The position numbers and the translations under genes are program-made. From Aldehydirespirator sp965116195 (lineage in GTDB: Bacteria; Actinomycetota; Acidimicrobiia; Acidimicrobiales; Aldehydirespiratoraceae), in contig OZ220491.1 of assembly GCA_965116195.1 (NCBI GenBank), forward strand, positions 2,046,001 to 2,110,000: a stretch of DNA of 64,000 nucleotides. The letters are read 5' to 3'. Below the pieces are notes generated by a model. It did not search any database. It worked only from the letters and a program-made list of their open reading frames with translations, and was not told the DNA's origin. Within the stretch, counting starts at the first letter, position 1. Every line of letters begins with the position of its first letter. Shown here one piece after another: positions 25,230-34,589 of the stretch.

Positions 25230-26756
25230 ATGGAACCAACAGTTGTGATCATCATTTCCGTAGCCGCCGTAGCAGGTGTCGTTGCTGCAGTTCTCGCATC
25301 CCGGCGGGGTCGCAGGCGCGCCACCAGTACCGACCAAGACCACCTCAGGATGCGGGCCGTCTATCCCGATGAGCGCGAGCAGATGCCGCTTGCTCTGCAA
25401 GAAGAACTCAAAGGAGCCCTCCTGGAGCGTGACAACGCACGCGAGCAGTGGCACGAGGCCGAGAAAGCCCTTGCCGCGGAGCGGGCGGAACACCAGACAC
25501 GCGCACAGGAGCGTGACAAACAGACCACGAACCTTCAGGCAGAACTACAACAGAGTCGCCTCAAGCGCGACGATATCCTCCAACAACTGCGCAAGGCAGA
25601 AAAAGAACTCGCCGCGGAACGCGCCGAACACCAGGCCCGAGTACAGGAGTTGGCCCAGGCCCGCAAGAGCCTGGACACAGAGTTCAAGGGGCTGGCCGCA
25701 GGAGTGCTGCGTGAGAGCACCCAGTCGCTGCTGAAGCAAGCCAAAGAGCAGTTCAGCAACCACCTGCAGTTGAGCGACACGGAATTGGCCAAGCGCGAGA
25801 AGGCCATCAACAACCTTGTGCTACCTATTCAGAAGAGCCTTGAAGAGTTGGGCGCTCACACCAGAGAGTTCGAGAAAGACAGGATCGGGGCATACAACCG
25901 CCTCGTCTCACAGATAAAGACCCTGCAGGAAACCACCGGAGGCCTGAGCGAGGCGTTGCGCTCACCCAACATAAGAGGCCAATGGGCTGAGCAGGAACTG
26001 CTCAACATTTTGGAGTTGTCGGGCCTGCATCAACACATTGACTTCCACCCCCAGCACACGATCTCCCTGGCTGACGGCCAACTCCGACCCGACGCAGTGG
26101 TGAATGTGCCTGGCGGTCTCAAGGTCATTATTGATGCCAAAGCCCCGATGGAGAACTACCTGAAGGCACAGGAGGCTGACAGCAAAGAGCAGCGAGACCT
26201 GCTGCTCAAACACGCCACCGCCTTCTCGCAACACGCCAAAACGCTGGGCGGACGCGATTATGCTGCCGCTCTCGCAGGCTCACCTGACTTCGTGCTGATG
26301 TTCGTGCCGGCTGACCCGATACTTGACTCGGCCATGAAGGTTCAGCCGACCCTGTGGGAGGATGCCTGGCAAAAACACCGGGTGCTCATTGCAACGCCTG
26401 GGTTGCTATTGGCATTCCTGCGTACCGTTGCTGTGGCCTGGCAGCAGCAGGACATGCAAGAACACGCCCAGGAAATAGCCAGCCTCGGCTTGGAACTGTA
26501 TGACCGCCTCAGGGTGTTCGCCGGTCATCTGGAAGACATGGGAAGCGGGCTCGGCAAAGCGTTGACCGCCTACAACAACGGTGTCGGATCACTGGAGTCC
26601 CGGGTACTTGTTCAAGCCCGACGCTTTGAGGACATGGTCGCCGTACCTGATGCCAAGACCGTTCCGAAAGTCGAACGGATTGAGAAGGTGGTGCGGCCCC
26701 TGAGTGCCATTGAGTGCCAAGACGACGAGAGAGCACTATTCCAAGCACGTGCCTGA
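25230..26756 (+). CDS. rmuC: DNA recombination protein RmuC
   Basis: 508 aa from the ATG at 25230 (a GTG at 25212 is also possible). An N-terminal membrane segment (VVIIISVAAVAGVVAAVLA) is followed by a long Glu/Arg/Gln-rich coiled coil (about 40-200), then the RmuC domain with GQWAEQELLNILELSGL, LRPDAVVNVPGGLKVIIDAK (PD-(D/E)xK-like core), FVPADPIL and VLIATPGLLLAFLRTVA. RmuC proteins limit sequence inversions at short inverted repeats, which is notable in so repeat-rich a genome. The coiled coil shows a mild internal duplication (AERAEHQ twice). Confidence 0.95.
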   Translation: MEPTVVIIISVAAVAGVVAAVLASRRGRRRATSTDQDHLRMRAVYPDEREQMPLALQEELKGALLERDNAREQWHEAEKALAAERAEHQTRAQERDKQTTNLQAELQQSRLKRDDILQQLRKAEKELAAERAEHQARVQELAQARKSLDTEFKGLAAGVLRESTQSLLKQAKEQFSNHLQLSDTELAKREKAINNLVLPIQKSLEELGAHTREFEKDRIGAYNRLVSQIKTLQETTGGLSEALRSPNIRGQWAEQELLNILELSGLHQHIDFHPQHTISLADGQLRPDAVVNVPGGLKVIIDAKAPMENYLKAQEADSKEQRDLLLKHATAFSQHAKTLGGRDYAAALAGSPDFVLMFVPADPILDSAMKVQPTLWEDAWQKHRVLIATPGLLLAFLRTVAVAWQQQDMQEHAQEIASLGLELYDRLRVFAGHLEDMGSGLGKALTAYNNGVGSLESRVLVQARRFEDMVAVPDAKTVPKVERIEKVVRPLSAIECQDDERALFQARA

Positions 26757-27013
26757 AACGAGGGTACCGCTCCAGCGACCCGCAGGCATTACATGACATC
26801 TCGAACGCATGTTGCCGCCACGCCGAGCGAGGTTTGCCTACGGATTGAGCCCATGTGCGCGGGGGTCTGGCCGGCTGATGCAGGATGTGCCGCGGTCGTG
26901 GCTTGAGCGCCCACATGCGCGGGGGTCTGGCCTTGGGGCTACCTTGATTGATGCTGGAGTAACTGATGAGCGCCCTACATGCGCGGGGTCGGGCCCAGTG
27001 GCACAATACGGCC
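26757..27013. repeat. 60-bp repeats upstream of the aldolase relic
   Basis: CATGYGCGCGGGGGTCTGGCC-type blocks occur at about 26852, 26912 and 26977, about 60 bp apart. No gene or promoter is clear. Confidence 0.75.
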
Positions 27014-27807
27014 ATGAGCGCACTGCAAGAACCTCGTTCTGAGCCGTCAGCAGAGTCGGCGTGGAACTCGCAGTGGGCGGCGGTGGAGCCTGTGCTGGCC
27101 GATCCGGTAGCGGAACGAGCACGGCTCCTTGAGGACCTGGCTACTGCATACCGACTGTTTGCGGCCATGCACGGAGGTGAGTTGGGTGACGGCCACATCA
27201 CCTGCCGGGACCCGCAACAGCCCGATCACATGTGGCTGCTGCGTCACAGAGTGCTGTTTGAGCAGGCTCAACCCACGACATGGTACTTGTTGCGCCCGAC
27301 GGCAGCGCCCTGGACCAGGACGGACACCCCGCTCAGATCAACGAAACCGCCTACCACATTCATCATCCCATCCACGCGGCACGTCCAGACGTGGGCGCGG
27401 CGGCGCACGTTCACACTCCCTGGGGCACCCCATTTGCTGCCGAGCGCCGTTTGATTCAGCCGATCTCCCAGGAAGCGGCGATGTTCTTCGAGGACCATGT
27501 GCTCTTTGAGGACGAGGAGGTTCAGATCCTCTCTTGTGACGGCGGCAGGCGCATAGCCGCTGCTCTCAGCGACTGCCGGGCGGCGATACTGGCCAACCAC
27601 GGCCTGCTCACCGTGGGATCCAGCCCGGCTGACGCGGTTGGCTGGTTCGTGTTGATGGAACGCGTCGCCGAAGTACAGATGAAAGCCCCGCACGGTGTGG
27701 CCATCTCAGCCGAGGCAGCCCGCACAGCCCGCGATGACATCGTTGTCGAAGGCTACGGCTGGGACTTGTTCAACTGGGCCAAACGCCGTCACCTGCCGAG
27801 TCGCTGA
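27014..27807 (+). pseudogene. class II aldolase/adducin family protein, frameshifted
   Basis: Codons from ATG 27014 give the N-terminal half (YRLFAAMHGGELGDGHITCR, QPDHMWLLRHRVLFEQA). The second half is in another frame from about 27280 (DMVLVAPDGSALDQDG, HIHHPIHAARPDVGAAAHVHTPWG with Zn His residues, CRAAILANHGLLTVG). The two parts match one continuous family protein (~260 aa), so one frameshift lies near 27265-27280. Either the gene is inactive, or there is a sequencing error. There is no slippery heptamer that would suggest programmed shifting. Confidence 0.8.
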
Positions 27808-27943
27808 CGCCCCCAGACTGCCCCCGCATCACGATCAAACCAAAAACCACGAGAGGTTCAAACCCACCACGAATCCGGACCGGCCAACCCCAGACCCAAG
27901 CCTTAGCGCTCAATCTCAAGCCCTAGACGCGCAGTGAGCAGCA
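27808..27943. other. convergent gap between the aldolase relic and folD
   Basis: Short gap with repeated AAACCAAAAACC/CCAAGCC-like words and no recognisable gene. Confidence 0.4.
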
Positions 27944-28822
27944 TCAGGCGGGAAATGCTCCTTGCGTCTGCGCTGCGGTCAGCGTGTTCTGCAGCAGACA
28001 GGCGATGGTCATGGGTCCCGTACCACCGGGCATGGGCGTGATCGCGCCTGCCACCTCCTGCACAGTCTCGAAATCCACATCGCCGACGATGCCCTCTGCC
28101 GTGCGGGAGATACCCACATCAACAACCGCCGCTCCGGGTCTCACGAAATCAGCCGTCACCAGTTGAGCCATGCCTGCTGCTGCCACAACGATGTCCGCTT
28201 GACGACACAACGCCTGTAACTCGCGTGTGCGGCTGTGGGCGAGCGTCGGGGTGGCATCGGTGCCCTTGCGTCCCAGCAGCAGCACCTGCGGCAAGCCGAC
28301 GAGGGTTGAACGACCGATCACCACTGCTCGCTTGCCGGCGGTGGCCACGCCATAGCGCTCCAGCAGGCGCATCACCCCCAGAGGCGTGCAGGGCACATGC
28401 CCCGCCTGACCTCGCACCAAACAGCCCATTGAACGGGTCGTCAGCCCGTCCACATCCTTTTCGGGAGGAATCTGTTCAAGTACGGAGTCAGCCTCCAGTC
28501 CTTCGGGCAACGGCAACTGCACGAGAATCCCGTGAACGCCGTGATCATCGGCAAGTCCGCGAACCGCCTCCTCCACCTCGGCCTGGGTTGCGTCAGTGCC
28601 CAACTCGACGTGGCGTGACTCCATCGCCGCCTCTGCGGCCTTGCGCTGTTTGTTGCGCACGTATATCCGGCTCGGCCTGTCATCACCCACCAACACAGTG
28701 GCCAGGCACACTCCGGGCTTGCCTGCCGCAGTGATCCGAGCCTTCAGGTCTGCAACGATCTCGTCACGCAGGCGGTTGCCATCCATCAGCACGGCACCCC
28801 CCTTGCTTCGCTCAAAGCTCAC
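27944..28822 (-). CDS. folD: methylene-THF dehydrogenase/methenyl-THF cyclohydrolase
   Basis: Bifunctional enzyme converting 5,10-methylene-THF to 10-formyl-THF with NAD(P)+. The catalytic Lys is in YVRNKQRKA (about 53-61), then GILVQLPLPEGL, PPEKDVDGLT, PCTPLGVMRLLERY, the Rossmann motif VVIGRSTLVGLP and GAVVDVGI. The ending TPMPGGTGPMTIACLLQNTL is complete. 292 aa. The GTG start at 28822 has AGGAGG at good spacing; an ATG at 28786 is internal. It supplies the oxidative step between the demethylase and Fhs. Confidence 0.96.
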   Translation of the reverse strand: MSFERSKGGAVLMDGNRLRDEIVADLKARITAAGKPGVCLATVLVGDDRPSRIYVRNKQRKAAEAAMESRHVELGTDATQAEVEEAVRGLADDHGVHGILVQLPLPEGLEADSVLEQIPPEKDVDGLTTRSMGCLVRGQAGHVPCTPLGVMRLLERYGVATAGKRAVVIGRSTLVGLPQVLLLGRKGTDATPTLAHSRTRELQALCRQADIVVAAAGMAQLVTADFVRPGAAVVDVGISRTAEGIVGDVDFETVQEVAGAITPMPGGTGPMTIACLLQNTLTAAQTQGAFPA

Positions 28823-29125
28823 AGCCCCCTCCTCTCATGGCGACAACGAAACAGACCAGCAACAACATCCTCCCCCGCCGCACCTGCTTCACGACCCCAT
28901 CCTCTCATGGCGACAACGAAACAGACCAGCAACAACATCCTCCCCCGCCGCACCTGCTTCACGACCCCATCCTCTCATGGCGACAACGAAACAGACCAGC
29001 AACAACATCCTCCCCCGCCGCACCTGGTTCACAGCCCCTCCTCTCATGGCGACAACGAAACAGAGCGGCAAACACATCCTCGCCCCCTCTGCGTTCACGA
29101 CCCCATCCTCTCATGACAACTCCTG
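28823..29125. repeat. 70-bp tandem repeat upstream of folD
   Basis: CATGGCGACAACGAAACAGA recurs at 28836, 28906, 28976 and 29046 at exact 70-bp spacing. It lies between divergent folD and the DUF1015 gene; the unit also contains the folD Shine-Dalgarno region, so the folD leader appears to have been amplified. Confidence 0.94.
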
Positions 29126-29331
29126 TTCATGTGACAGCTTCTCTGTTCGTGATGACCCCACGGAGTGCAAGACTCTTGATTCTTTCACCCGCGCCAAGGC
29201 CAAGACAAGCTCCCGCGACTTACCATAGGCGCTTCAATGTGCAGAGCTCCAAACGATCAGACACACAGGACGATCCGAACCATGCAGACAGCGAAGTGAC
29301 CGGAGCCGTGCCCAATCACACCAGCGAGGCG

Positions 29332-30597
29332 ATGCTGGCTCCTTTTGCGGGCTGGCTCGTCAAAGGTGAGTGGGCTGACCGTGTGATCAGCCGCGCCTAT
29401 GACAACCTGACACCCGGCCAACGGCGCTCAATCTCCAGGGAGAACCCCTACAGCTACGTCAACGTCACCCGCAGCAGCGAAGATCTTCTCGACGACGAGG
29501 ATCTCTCGATTGAGAACCTTGTTCGACAGGGTGCCGCGGCTCTGGCTCGGCTGCTGGACAGCGACGTGTTCGCCCCAACCGGTCGCCCGGCGCTGTATCT
29601 GTATCGCCTGACCCACAGTCGGGGCACCCAGACCGGCATGATCTGCACCGTGGCAGTCAGAGGCTTTGATCAGGGGCTGATCCGCATCCACGAAGGTGTG
29701 CGTGAGGAGCGCACCGAACTGCTCAGCGCGCATCTGCTGGGCGTCGGCGCAACGTCAAGCCCGGTGGCCCTCGCCGTCAGGTCCGGTGCCGACTCGGACT
29801 ACACGTCGCTGTTGGACGAGGTTGCCGCTGCTGCACCGGCTGAGTTGGATTTCGGCTCCAACCTGGTGCATCACCAGGTCTGGACAGTGCCAGCCACCAT
29901 GACGGACAAGTTGCTGGCCGCGCTCGCTGGCGAGGTGCTGTATGTAACGGACGGACACCATCGCTCGGCTGCAGCACAACGGGCGCTGGCCCGCAATCGC
30001 AACAGCAAGGTGCTTGCCAGAACGCTTGCCGCCGTGTTCCCGCACAGCCAGCTGCATGTTGAGGCCTACCATCGCATCGTTGCGGATCAGCACCAGCGCG
30101 ATCCCCATGACTGCCTTGCGGCGCTGAGGACTCAGGTCAGCTACCTCGGTGGCGAACTACAGCGCGTTCCGAACGCCGAGGAGGCACGGCCCCGGCGCAG
30201 CGGCGAGGTGGGCGTGTTCGTGGCAGATGACGGCTGGCACCGGCTGACACTGCCGCCTGCGCCACCAGATTCGGGAGCACTCACGTCGCTTGATGTGGAC
30301 CGTCTGCGACGACACGTGCTGGACCCTGTCCTGGGTGCTGACGAACTGGCGGCGCGCGGCACTGTGGACTACGTGCCTGACACAGCCGGACTTGACGAAC
30401 TTGTGCGGCGCTGTGAAGCCACGCCTGGTCGGGTCGGCTTCGTGATGTACCCGTTGTCGGTTGATGAGTTGCTGGCGGTGGCTGATGAGGGCAGCAAGAT
30501 GCCGCCGAAGTCCAGCTTCTTCTACCCCAAGCCCCGCGCCGGGGCCTTTCTGCGCGTACTCGGACGGGGTGCCACAGCCCACCTGGACCCCTCCTGA
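29332..30597 (+). CDS. DUF1015 family protein
   Basis: 421 aa from ATG 29332 (GTG 29308 is also possible); the longer open frame runs through repeats. Family features: APFAGWLVKGEWADRVISRAYD at the start, NPYSYVNVTRS, LYLYRL, LYVTDGHHRSAAAQRALA near the centre, FPHSQLHVEAYHRIV, VDYVPDTAGL, and a C-terminal KMPPKSSFFYPKPRAG. The function of this family is not firmly established from sequence. It stands alone between folD and an aminotransferase. Confidence 0.85.
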   Translation: MLAPFAGWLVKGEWADRVISRAYDNLTPGQRRSISRENPYSYVNVTRSSEDLLDDEDLSIENLVRQGAAALARLLDSDVFAPTGRPALYLYRLTHSRGTQTGMICTVAVRGFDQGLIRIHEGVREERTELLSAHLLGVGATSSPVALAVRSGADSDYTSLLDEVAAAAPAELDFGSNLVHHQVWTVPATMTDKLLAALAGEVLYVTDGHHRSAAAQRALARNRNSKVLARTLAAVFPHSQLHVEAYHRIVADQHQRDPHDCLAALRTQVSYLGGELQRVPNAEEARPRRSGEVGVFVADDGWHRLTLPPAPPDSGALTSLDVDRLRRHVLDPVLGADELAARGTVDYVPDTAGLDELVRRCEATPGRVGFVMYPLSVDELLAVADEGSKMPPKSSFFYPKPRAGAFLRVLGRGATAHLDPS

Positions 30598-30981
30598 CCG
30601 ACACGCCCTGCGACCCGACCCACTCCTGGCCTGCTTGCGCCGCGACCCGACCCCCCTTCCTCGCCTGCTTGACCCACTTGCGCTGCAACCCGACCCCCCT
30701 TCCTCGCCTGCCTGCCCCACTTGCGCTGCAACCCGACCCCCCTCCTGGCCTGCCTGACCCACTTGCGCCGCGACCCGACCCCCCTTCCTCGCCTGCCTGA
30801 CCCACTTGCGCTGCAACCCGACCCACTCCTGGCCTGCCTGCCCCACTTGCGCTGCGACCCGACCCCCCTCCTGGCCTGCCTGACCCACTTGCGCTGCGAC
30901 CCGACCCCCTCCCTCGCTTGCACGACCTGCTTGCGCTGCGACCCGACCCCCTCCCTCGCCCGCACGACCTGCTTGCGCTGC
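30598..30981. repeat. tandem repeat array, CTTGCGCTGCRACCCGACCC type
   Basis: Seven to eight imperfect units of about 45-60 bp, each with TTGCGCYGCRACCCGACCC followed by a CTCCTGGCCTGCCTGACCCA-like segment. Long open frames on the minus strand here are artefacts of the periodic sequence. The array runs up to palindromic copy 3. Confidence 0.88.
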
Positions 30982-31029
30982 GAAATTCCTGCCCTAAGGG
31001 GGAATAATCACCCTCAACAGCAGGAATTT
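30982..31029. repeat. dispersed palindromic repeat, copy 3 (inverted)
   Basis: GAAATTCCTG and CAGGAATTT arms enclose the reverse complement of the centre of copies 1 and 2 (AAGGGGGAATAATCACCCT). It is 20 bp from the stop of the aminotransferase gene. Confidence 0.85.
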
Positions 31030-31049
31030 GGATCCGGTGAGGTTTGGGG

Positions 31050-32342
31050 TCAGGTGTCCGCAGCGGCCAGCGCCTCAACCAGCGCGGCGGCACCCTCGTC
31101 GATTTCGGCTGCGCTGACGTTGAGCATCGGCGTTATCCGGATCACGTTGCCGTAGAGTCCGCCCTTGCCGACCAACAGCCCGCGCCGACGGCATTCTTCC
31201 AACACGGCGTTGGCCCGGGCCGGGTCGGGTTCGGTTGAGCCGGGATGTACGAACTCAACAGCCTGCATCAGACCTCGCCCGCGCAGTTCCGCCACCCAGT
31301 CCATACGCTCGACAGCGGGGGCCAGCGCAGCAACCAGACGCTGTCCCATGGTCGCGGCGTTGGCCTGCAGGTCATCCTCCAGAACTCGCCGCAGTGTGGC
31401 CCGCCCGGCAGCAGCCGACAGCGGATTGCCCCCAAAGGTCGAGAACTGCAGCGCCCCGATGGAGTCGGCGATCTCGGCTCTCACCACCACACCGGCCAGC
31501 GTGATGCCGTTGCCCACGCCTTTGGCAAAGGTGAGCATGTCCGGCAAGATCCCGTGGGCCTCGTAACCCCAGAAATGGTCACCGGTGCGGCCCCAGCCGG
31601 TCTGCACCTCGTCGGAGATGAACAAGATGCCCCGAGCGTCCAACTCCTTGTGCATTGATCCGAAGAAACCGTCGGGGGGCACGGCGAACCCGCCCACTCC
31701 CTGGATCGGCTCGGCAATCATGGCGGCCACATCGCCAGCGGTGGTCATGTCCAAGAGTTGCACCAAGTCATCAACGCAGGCAGCGGTATAGGCACCGTCG
31801 TCAGCGTCACGGAACGGGCTACGCAGCCGGTAGCCGCCATGCACAAACGTGACGTTCAGGCCGGTGAGGCTGGTCGAGGACCAACTCCGATGCGCGGTCA
31901 CAGCCTGGGTTGCAAAGGAGCGTCCGTGGTAGCTGTTGCGCATCGCCAGGATCTGGTTGGAACCTCGGTGCACTGTGGCCATCAGCAGCGCAGCGTCGTT
32001 GGCTTCACTGCCTGAAGGTGTGAAAAAGACCCGAGCGTCGTGGATGCCCGACACCCGGGCCACGTCCTCAGCAAAGGCGATCATCGGCTCACTCAGATAC
32101 AGCGTGGAGGTGTGCATCACCTTGGCTGCCTGCTCCTGCACCGCTGCAACCACGCTCGGTTCGCCGTGGCCGATCATGGTGGTGAGCACTCCGCCGAAAA
32201 AGTCGAGATAGCGCCTGCCCTCAACGTCCCATACATAGCTGCCCTCGCCCCGCTCAATCGACACAGGCTCGGAGTAGAGCAGGTGCAAGAAACTGGGAAA
32301 CACCGCGGCATAGCGCGCCGCCAGATCAGCGTTTGATGTCAT
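31050..32342 (-). CDS. class III PLP-dependent aminotransferase
   Basis: 430 aa. Fold-type I class III family: RRYLDFFGGVLTTMIGHG near 44-61, PSGSEANDAAL, SYHGRSFATQAVT, AMIAEPIQG, ISDEVQTGWGRTGDHFWGYE near 240-259, and the PLP Lys in LTFAKGVGNGI near 270. Related to alanine-glyoxylate, 4-aminobutyrate and ornithine aminotransferases; the DEVQTGWGRTG form is common in alanine-glyoxylate/3-aminoisobutyrate types. Glyoxylate/glycine transamination would suit the context, but the substrate is not determinable. Confidence 0.9.
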   Translation of the reverse strand: MTSNADLAARYAAVFPSFLHLLYSEPVSIERGEGSYVWDVEGRRYLDFFGGVLTTMIGHGEPSVVAAVQEQAAKVMHTSTLYLSEPMIAFAEDVARVSGIHDARVFFTPSGSEANDAALLMATVHRGSNQILAMRNSYHGRSFATQAVTAHRSWSSTSLTGLNVTFVHGGYRLRSPFRDADDGAYTAACVDDLVQLLDMTTAGDVAAMIAEPIQGVGGFAVPPDGFFGSMHKELDARGILFISDEVQTGWGRTGDHFWGYEAHGILPDMLTFAKGVGNGITLAGVVVRAEIADSIGALQFSTFGGNPLSAAAGRATLRRVLEDDLQANAATMGQRLVAALAPAVERMDWVAELRGRGLMQAVEFVHPGSTEPDPARANAVLEECRRRGLLVGKGGLYGNVIRITPMLNVSAAEIDEGAAALVEALAAADT

Positions 32343-32739
32343 GCAGATGATTATGCCCCGTCAAGCCCCGCGCTTCCCCACTCACAGAGTCGCACTGCAC
32401 CCGTGCAGGGCAGGCAACCGACAAATGGCTCAGCCACCGACAGCTGGGCGGCCCAACATGGGTAACAGCCCACTACCCGCTTCAGCTAGACAGCAGGTCA
32501 GGTAGCCAGGCAACTGGCCGGGTGCCGCAGCCGTGCAGCATCACAATTTGGTAACCACCGGAACCGTGCCACCACTTTCGGCACCGGGTGCCATCCGCAG
32601 CCGTGCAGCATCACAATGGCATGACCTGCTGAGGTGACCATGGTGTCGGCACTCGGTTGTCCTTGGGCAGTCATATCCTGCGACACGACAGTGACATGAT
32701 CGGCTGCGTTGGCTGGACAGTGATGACTGGTGCTGCGAC
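32343..32739. repeat. repeat-bearing gap before the surface-protein array
   Basis: GCCGTGCAGCATCACAAT occurs at about 32528 and 32598 with a shared upstream GGGTGCC. No gene is recognised. Confidence 0.65.
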
Positions 32740-32767
32740 TTGACGGCCGCTCACAGTCCGGTAGCCT
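32740..32767 (+). promoter_or_regulatory. promoter-like sequence for SLH-RCC1 gene A
   Basis: TTGACG (32740-32745), 16-bp spacer, TAGCCT (32762-32767). It occupies the same position relative to the leader ORF as the better boxes in front of genes B and C. Confidence 0.45.
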
Positions 32768-32806
32768 GGGCGGGTTCGTGACCCGACATCCACAAGGAGA
32801 GCTTTG

Positions 32807-32929
32807 ATGATGACGTTTGAGCATAACAAAACAGCAGCCCCCCCCCCCCAACGGGTGGCGCAGCACGCAATCGCAACGAACACGCCTGCCACTACGCCCC
32901 CCCCCCCCCGGATGGGTGGCTCAGCATAA
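32807..32929 (+). CDS. conserved leader ORF of SLH-RCC1 gene A, with C12 and C13 tracts
   Basis: A 40-codon ORF starting ATGATGACGTTTGA eight bases after AAGGAG, ending TAA ten bases before the ATG of gene A. The frame runs through C12 (32838-32849) and C13 (32897-32909). The same leader with the same spacing stands in front of genes B and C. The main gene has no Shine-Dalgarno of its own, so coupling to leader translation is likely. Losing one C would fuse the leader to the main gene, whose frame is open throughout the leader. Confidence 0.6.
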   Translation: MMTFEHNKTAAPPPQRVAQHAIATNTPATTPPPPRMGGSA

Positions 32930-32939
32930 GCTGACACTC

Positions 32940-34589
32940 ATGCAGCGACCCCGCCGAGGTCGGCGCTCGCTTCTGGGCGCGCTGGCCGCGCTGAGCGTGC
33001 TCGCAGTGGTGCTGTCACCAGCATCTGCTGTGTGGGCACAAGAAGACACCCCGGCCGAGGATGCGTTCTCCGATGATGACGGCAGTGTGCATGAACCCGC
33101 GTTGAACGCGCTCGCAGACCTCGGCTATCTGGCCGACACAGAATGCGCTGACAACAACATCTGCCCAACCCGCAACCTGCAACGCTGGGAACTAGCCGTC
33201 TGGCTAGGCCGAGCCCTCACCAACAACACCGAACCACCAGAAACCACCACCTCACGCTTCGAAGACGTAAACCCCGCGCAATGGTGGGCCGCGCACGTCG
33301 AACGATTCGCCGAACTCGAAATCACCACCGGCTGCAAAACCGAACCGTTGAGCTACTGCCCCTACAACTCCGTCACCCGCGCCCAGATGGCCAGCTTCCT
33401 CAAACGCGCCTACCAACTACCACAAGCCAACAACATCGGCTTCACAGACATTCAAGGCAACACACACGCCGCCAACATCAACGCCCTGGCAACAGCCAGA
33501 ATCACCACCGGCTGCAACACCAACCCACTCAACTACTGCCCAACCAAACCCGTCACACGAGCCCAAATGGCCACCTTCATCGCCAGAGCCACCGGCCTCA
33601 CCGAAAAACCACCAACACCAACCCCACCCCCAACCTACAAAACCATAAGCACCAGCGAAAACACCAACTGCGCCATCCGCACCAACGGAACCATCACCTG
33701 CTGGGGCAACATCACCACAAACCCACCCCAAGGCACATACAAAACCTTCGCCAACAACAGCCCATTCTGCGCAATCCGCACCGACAACACCATCGCATGC
33801 TGGGGATACGGACTAGACGATGTACCTGCGGGCAAGTTCAAGATGCTGACAGCTGGAAGAGATCATGCGTGTGGTATCCGCACAAATGACACCGTCACAT
33901 GCTGGGGCGACCGCGAAGAATACAGGGGATATGTTTATGACCCAGTGACCGGCCAAGGTCAGAGCACGAGAATTGACAGCAACCCACCTACGGGCACCTT
34001 CAATGCGATCACCTCAGGCCTCACCCACACATGCGCCATTCGTAGCGACAGCACCATCACCTGCTGGGGAGGTTACGAGGGTTTCGATGGCTACGTTGAT
34101 GCAAGTACCGAAGTGCCAGATGACCAATTCAAGACGATCAGTGTGAGCGGCGACCATAACTGCGGCGTTCGTCTCGACGACACTGTCGATTGTTGGGGTC
34201 TCTATCCATGGTCCGATGCCGATGGCCCGGGCACACCCACCGGAACGTCAGGCACGTTCAAGACTCTTGCCGCAGGCAACGACCACGCCTGTGGCATTCG
34301 CCCCGACAATACTGTTACCTGCTGGGGCGGCAATGACTACGACTACAGGGGGACAGAATCACCGAAAGGCGAATTCAAGACCATCACCGTAGGCCCCTCC
34401 CACGATTGCGGTATTCGCCTCAATGACACGCTCACATGCTGGGGCTACAACGCAGACGGACGATCTGATGCGCCCGACGGCACCTTCAAGGAGGTAACCC
34501 TCGGATGGAGCCATACTTGCGCTATTCGCACCGACGATACCATCACCTGCTGGGGCAACAATGACGAGGGGCAGACAAGTGTTCCCTGA
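32940..34589 (+). CDS. secreted SLH-RCC1 repeat protein A
   Basis: 549 aa. The signal peptide MQRPRRGRRSLLGALAALSV... with an AWA-like cleavage site near residue 34 justifies the ATG at 32940. Three S-layer-homology-like modules follow (about 40-210), each with a Cys pair (CADNNIC, CKTEPLSYC, CNTNPLNYC types) and RAQMA motifs. A Pro-rich linker (PPTPTPPP) leads to eight RCC1/BLIP-II-type repeats of form HTCAIRTDDTITCWG, each with two Cys. Probably cell-wall anchored by the SLH part with the propeller exposed. After the stop, decayed sequence of a further RCC1 repeat is present, so the C-terminus has been shortened. Confidence 0.88.
   Translation: MQRPRRGRRSLLGALAALSVLAVVLSPASAVWAQEDTPAEDAFSDDDGSVHEPALNALADLGYLADTECADNNICPTRNLQRWELAVWLGRALTNNTEPPETTTSRFEDVNPAQWWAAHVERFAELEITTGCKTEPLSYCPYNSVTRAQMASFLKRAYQLPQANNIGFTDIQGNTHAANINALATARITTGCNTNPLNYCPTKPVTRAQMATFIARATGLTEKPPTPTPPPTYKTISTSENTNCAIRTNGTITCWGNITTNPPQGTYKTFANNSPFCAIRTDNTIACWGYGLDDVPAGKFKMLTAGRDHACGIRTNDTVTCWGDREEYRGYVYDPVTGQGQSTRIDSNPPTGTFNAITSGLTHTCAIRSDSTITCWGGYEGFDGYVDASTEVPDDQFKTISVSGDHNCGVRLDDTVDCWGLYPWSDADGPGTPTGTSGTFKTLAAGNDHACGIRPDNTVTCWGGNDYDYRGTESPKGEFKTITVGPSHDCGIRLNDTLTCWGYNADGRSDAPDGTFKEVTLGWSHTCAIRTDDTITCWGNNDEGQTSVP

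Noticed and set aside
30157..31093. Gly/Arg/Gln-rich open frames on the minus strand
   Set aside because: Produced by the tandem array at 30598-30981; partly opposite the DUF1015 gene; no start signal.
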